Assembly: GCF_041321155.1 (NCBI RefSeq)
Contig: NZ_JBGGWB010000001.1
Coordinates: 2,295,649-2,359,648, forward strand
Direction: 5' to 3'
Length of the DNA: 64,000 nucleotides
From: Sphingomonas sp. IW22
GTDB lineage: Bacteria > Pseudomonadota > Alphaproteobacteria > Sphingomonadales > Sphingomonadaceae
The notes below the pieces were generated by a model. That model did no database searches. It had not been told where the DNA came from and was given only the letters and a program-made list of their open reading frames with translations. Position numbers and translations under genes: made by a program. The first letter of the stretch is position 1. Each line of letters begins with the position of its first letter. Shown piece after piece: positions 63,920 to 64,000 of this stretch.

Positions 63920-64000
63920 ATGACTGCCATCCGAGATACTGCCCGAGTTTACCCCTTCGCTGGCCGCAAGACCAGCGTTCGCATTGACCTTGGCGGGTGT
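63920..64000 (+). CDS. start of an unrecognised gene running off the right edge
   Basis: 27 open codons from the ATG at 63920: MTAIRDTARVYPFAGRKTSV and RIDLGGC. The stretch is too short to assign. It starts 49 bp after repA in the same direction. It may be a chance frame; the ribosome-binding site is not obvious. Confidence 0.3.
   Translation, partial: MTAIRDTARVYPFAGRKTSVRIDLGGC

Overview
This looks like part of a large conjugative plasmid (or an island joined to one) from a sphingomonad alphaproteobacterium. The evidence is GC-rich coding, a fused transaldolase/glucose-6-phosphate isomerase beside a short-form 6-phosphogluconate dehydrogenase, an F-type transfer system with a DsbC insert, and a RepA-type initiator next to iterons. 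Family names are assigned by recognising motifs in the translated sequence; no database search was run.

Layout. (A) 1-9.4 kb, minus strand: a tightly coupled pentose-phosphate operon, tkt > tal-pgi > gnd > zwf > two HAD phosphatases > a GH130 enzyme running off the left edge. (B) 9.6-14.1 kb: a transposase scrap, then a minus-strand operon of a GT4 glycosyltransferase, a small unknown ORF and a second GH130 protein. (C) 14.4-21.4 kb: a membrane methyltransferase, pta-ackA, a potassium channel, a truncated sigma factor, a decayed tyrosine recombinase, a Met-rich secreted protein, a candidate short transcript or 44-residue protein, and an FNR-type regulator with Fe-S cysteines. Three identical FNR-type sites, TTGACGCAGATCAA, lie upstream of tkt, of pta and in the 20.1 kb gap. 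A fourth palindrome, TTGACGTGCGTCAA, lies upstream of the channel. This reads as an oxygen-limitation regulon carried with its own regulator.

(D) 21.7-34.2 kb: broken stress-protein genes, a copper-export module (copA, a copZ-like chaperone, a frameshifted CueR-type regulator, two divergent MerR-type promoters), an unusual epimerase/SPW membrane fusion, a pntB remnant, and a redox/fermentation set (succinate-semialdehyde-type dehydrogenase, AdhP-like alcohol dehydrogenase, acetoin reductase). (E) 34.24-36.8 kb: an IS21-family element separates this cargo from the plasmid backbone.

(F) 36.9-55.0 kb, minus strand: the mating-pair-formation operon traA-L-E-K-B-dsbC-V-C-orf130-trbI-S26 peptidase-W-U-trbC-N-F-H-G, with almost every junction overlapping. 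A divergent HTH regulator and an AlpA-like protein follow at 55.3-56.1 kb. (G) 56.1-60.5 kb: a scar zone of truncated HEPN-like, Rnk-like and aquaporin genes around two IS3-family fragments and an IS110-family element. (H) 60.5-64 kb: a DGQHR-domain protein cut by the IS, a GIY-YIG-like protein, a serine recombinase, an iteron-bearing origin and repA.

Together, region F builds the transfer channel and region H replicates and resolves the plasmid. Regions A-D carry metabolic cargo: sugar-phosphate flux, reserve-carbohydrate phosphorolysis, acetate/ATP production, alcohol and acetoin redox balancing, and copper export. Relaxase, coupling protein and partition genes are not in the window. No tRNA, rRNA or CRISPR array was seen.
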